DNA of 8,566 bases from an uncultured Alphaproteobacteria bacterium (GTDB lineage Bacteria; Pseudomonadota; Alphaproteobacteria; Rs-D84): contig CAMZAC010000020.1 in assembly GCA_947304085.1 (NCBI GenBank), positions 1-8,566 on the forward strand. The letters run 5' to 3'. Position numbers and translations under genes: made by a program. Of the stretch, positions 6,932 to 8,566 are shown in pieces. How positions within the stretch are numbered: position 1 is the stretch's first letter; the number at the start of each line of letters is the position of its first letter. The notes beneath the pieces were generated by a model, which worked only from the letters and a program-made list of their open reading frames with translations, ran no database searches and had not been told where the DNA came from.

Positions 6932-7111
6932 ATGAACAACAACCAAAGAACACCATGCGAAGTATTTTCACGCTCTATGGGATACATCAGACCAGTTCAA
7001 CACTTTAATATTGGTAAATATTCAGAATTTTGTGAGAGAAAAACATTTACAGAAGCAAACTCTTTAACAGCAGGTGCGCGTCATAGCGAATTATTAAAGA
7101 TGGCCGCTTAG
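6932..7111 (+). CDS. Detached glycyl-radical subunit of class III ribonucleotide reductase
   Basis: This 59-residue protein matches the extreme C-terminus of NrdD. TPCEVFSRSMGYIRPVQHFN (7-26) is followed by IGKYSEFCERKTF (27-39), as in NrdD enzymes where an Arg-x-x-Gly-Tyr loop carries the radical glycine and a GK-EF-R-K segment ends the chain. Gly17 is the predicted radical site made by NrdG. Residues 40-59 form an extra tail (TEANSLTAGARHSELLKMAA) beyond where E. coli NrdD ends. The gene begins 34 bases after the nrdD stop, in a different frame, with its own GGGAGG site. The first nine residues carry a further cysteine (Cys9). It should dock into the NrdD barrel and supply the radical. The analogy is YfiD/GrcA, a separate glycyl-radical domain that rescues pyruvate formate-lyase, but here the partner has no radical site of its own. 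The gene is short enough to be missed by automatic annotation. Confidence 0.88.
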   Translation: MNNNQRTPCEVFSRSMGYIRPVQHFNIGKYSEFCERKTFTEANSLTAGARHSELLKMAA

Positions 7112-7119
7112 GGTTTATA

Positions 7120-7824
7120 ATGAAACAAATACAAATCGGCGGTTTGGTTTCCTTTACGACAATAGATTTTCCCGGGAAACTGGCCGCTGTATTATTTCTT
7201 GTGGGTTGTCCATTTCATTGTGTTTATTGTTCCAATGAACACTTAATTCCGTTGGGTAACGGGGAATATGACCCAGATAAAATTTTCAATTGGTTGAAAG
7301 ACCGCGTTGGTAAATTGGAAGGTGTCGTCTTTTCTGGCGGTGAAGCTTTGATGCAGGCTGATGCAACCATTGATTATATGAAACGTGTGCATGATTTGGG
7401 TTTTGCAATTGGTTTACATACAAACGGATTTTATCCTGAATTATTAAAAAAAGTATCAAGTATTGTTGATTGGATTGGACTTGATTTCAAAGCAACCAAA
7501 GAACATTACAAAGCATTAACCGGATTAGATATAGCGTACGACCGAATGATTGAATCGTTAAAATATTGGATGACAACAGGCAAGGGAATAGAGGTTCGTA
7601 CAACGTGTGATCCACGTTTTGTCAGCAAACAAGATTTGTTGGAAATTGCAAAAGTTTCCGCGGGGCAGGGTGTAAAAAATTTTGCAGTGCAAAAATACAC
7701 ACCATATCACGAAGCTGAGGGCCAAGAAACAACAGACGCCGACCGTAATCAGTTTTTTGAAGATATCGCACTACGCGATGAAATAAATGCGCTTTTTGAC
7801 TATGTCGCCTGGCGTAATTCGTAA
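7120..7824 (+). CDS. nrdG: Anaerobic ribonucleotide reductase activating protein (radical SAM)
   Basis: This 234-residue radical-SAM enzyme generates the glycyl radical of the class III reductase, using S-adenosylmethionine and a 4Fe-4S cluster. The cluster ligands are Cys30, Cys34 and Cys37 (CPFHCVYC, the CxxxCxxC motif). SGGEALMQ (72-79) holds the GGE motif that binds the SAM amino group. The N-terminus GGLVSFTTIDFPGKLAAVLFLVGC and the length fit the longer NrdG2-type family (TIGR02495 as I recall) rather than the roughly 154-residue E. coli NrdG. It starts eight bases after the small subunit's stop codon, and its only ribosome site (TAGGG, 7109-7113) overlaps that stop, so translation is probably coupled. 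Its substrate here should be Gly17 of the separate 59-residue protein, presumably in complex with NrdD. No terminator follows; a 12-base palindrome (7822-7833) at the stop lacks a loop and a T tail. Confidence 0.95.
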   Translation: MKQIQIGGLVSFTTIDFPGKLAAVLFLVGCPFHCVYCSNEHLIPLGNGEYDPDKIFNWLKDRVGKLEGVVFSGGEALMQADATIDYMKRVHDLGFAIGLHTNGFYPELLKKVSSIVDWIGLDFKATKEHYKALTGLDIAYDRMIESLKYWMTTGKGIEVRTTCDPRFVSKQDLLEIAKVSAGQGVKNFAVQKYTPYHEAEGQETTDADRNQFFEDIALRDEINALFDYVAWRNS

Positions 7825-7869
7825 AAGCTTTTATCAATATATAATTTTATGTTTTTTTGTTGCTAAAAA

Positions 7870-7878
7870 TGCTATAAT
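7870..7878 (+). promoter_or_regulatory. Extended -10 promoter of the ankyrin gene
   Basis: TGC followed directly by a perfect TATAAT (7873-7878) is an extended -10 element. No clear -35 exists at 17 bases, as is common for this promoter class. Transcription would begin near 7885, only about 16 bases before the ATG, leaving just the AAAGGGG ribosome site in the leader. Confidence 0.55.
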
Positions 7879-7900
7879 GTCAGCTTGAAAGGGGCATTAT

Positions 7901-8467
7901 ATGGATGATTTAAGTCAAAAACTATTTAAAGCAGTTAAATCTAATAATATTAAAACTGTTAAATCATTAATTTCACAGGGGGCAGATGTCAATGTGAAAG
8001 ACCACGATTACAAAGCAACCCCTTTGCATTATGCAAGTTTAGATGGTTATACAAAACTAGTTGAATTATTAATCAATCATGGCGCAGACATCAAAGCAAA
8101 GACTACTAATGGGGTAACGCCGTTGCATTGGTCGAAGAATCCAGAAATAGCAGAAATGTTGATTGCGAACGGCGCAAATATTAATTCAAAAATTGATGAT
8201 GGTCGCATAACCTTGCATTTGGCATATGATTCAAAAGTTGCGGGTATTCTGCTTGCACATGGTGCGGATGTTAATTCAAAATCTTATAATGGAACAACAC
8301 CGTTACACAATGCAGTTTTAAGGAATGACAAAGAATTAGCAGAATTTTTTATCACACATGGTGCAGACGTTAACGCAAAAAATGATGACGGATTAACACC
8401 TTTTCAGTTGGCAACCAAAGAAAGCGATAAAGATGTTGTTGATGTATTAATCCGTGCAATGTGTTGA
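7901..8467 (+). CDS. Ankyrin-repeat protein
   Basis: This 188-residue protein consists almost wholly of ankyrin repeats, helix-turn-helix-loop units that bind other proteins. Five units end in the loop GADVN or a variant: GADVNVKDHDYKATPLH (27-43), GADIKAKTTNGVTPLH (61-76), GANINSKIDDGRITLH (91-106), GADVNSKSYNGTTPLH (121-136) and GADVNAKNDDGLTPFQ (154-169). A capping helix (DKDVVDVLIRAMC) follows. The two central repeats are 30 rather than 33 residues long. There is no signal peptide or membrane segment, so it is cytoplasmic unless exported by a route without a cleaved signal. The start follows AAAGGGG (7888-7894). It has its own extended -10 promoter and so is separate from the nrd operon. 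Such proteins are often effectors in host-associated bacteria, but nothing here shows export; the partner is unknown. Confidence 0.93.
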   Translation: MDDLSQKLFKAVKSNNIKTVKSLISQGADVNVKDHDYKATPLHYASLDGYTKLVELLINHGADIKAKTTNGVTPLHWSKNPEIAEMLIANGANINSKIDDGRITLHLAYDSKVAGILLAHGADVNSKSYNGTTPLHNAVLRNDKELAEFFITHGADVNAKNDDGLTPFQLATKESDKDVVDVLIRAMC

Positions 8468-8521
8468 TAAAAGTTGTATACAGTAAATATTTATGATACT
8501 TTTCATAGAAAGGGAGAAAAG

Positions 8522-8566
8522 ATGAAGGCTGGTACACCAGCGGATTCTTATGGACCTTATTGTTGG
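8522..8566 (+). CDS. Start of an unidentified gene (15 codons)
   Basis: AGGGAG (8511-8516) stands five bases before an ATG with 15 open codons (MKAGTPADSYGPYCW) up to the window edge. The ribosome site makes a real start likely. I do not recognise the product from so few residues. The upstream TATGAT (8492-8497) could be a -10, but no suitable -35 goes with it. Confidence 0.6.
   Translation, partial: MKAGTPADSYGPYCW

Noticed and set aside
7822..7833. TAAAAGCTTTTA palindrome at the nrdG stop codon as a terminator
   Set aside because: It has no loop, almost no G-C pairs and no T-run directly after it. Transcription may stop elsewhere or continue.
1..8566. CRISPR array, insertion sequence or phage genes
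   Set aside because: No regularly spaced repeats, transposase or integrase frames or terminal inverted repeats were seen.

Overview
The window looks like a piece of an AT-rich chromosome from an anaerobic or microaerobic, probably host-associated proteobacterium. An alphaproteobacterium is my best guess, from the resemblance of the pyruvate phosphate dikinase to alphaproteobacterial forms as I remember them. Class III ribonucleotide reductase means DNA precursors can be made without oxygen, and PPDK is common in fermentative or PPi-economising glycolysis. The MsbA-like exporter start suggests a Gram-negative envelope. I cannot place the organism more precisely from sequence alone.

Layout. 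On the minus strand, 1-565 is the N-terminal part of an ABC exporter that runs off the left edge. It is divergent from a monocistronic ppdK (738-3398), which ends at a strong intrinsic terminator. A DUF5680-family protein (3499-3963) and a 70-residue DUF378 membrane protein (4085-4297, with its own terminator) follow. Next comes a 569-base stretch without a convincing protein gene. It holds a possible promoter plus a pseudoknot-like pair of inverted repeats (candidate small RNA, about 4391-4486), a cluster of GANTC sites, an A9T9 tract and two NrdR-box-like palindromes.

These palindromes stand directly before the anaerobic ribonucleotide reductase operon: nrdD core (4867-6897), a 59-codon gene (6932-7111) and nrdG (7120-7824). 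An ankyrin-repeat protein (7901-8467) with an extended -10 promoter and the first 15 codons of another gene (8522-8566) close the window.

The main finding is in the nrd operon. The 676-residue NrdD has an ATP cone, the reductase barrel and a zinc-ribbon-like tail, but stops before the glycyl-radical motif every class III reductase needs. That motif (arginine, then glycine-tyrosine, then RPV and a GK-EF-ERK segment) is encoded in the separate small gene, in another reading frame and with one of the best Shine-Dalgarno sequences in the window. The enzyme therefore appears to work as a two-polypeptide reductase: NrdD binds nucleotide and effector, the small subunit carries the radical glycine, and the radical-SAM NrdG activates it. 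The tandem NrdR boxes suggest dATP/ATP-responsive repression of the whole operon. Similar splits may already be known in some proteobacteria; I could not check this.
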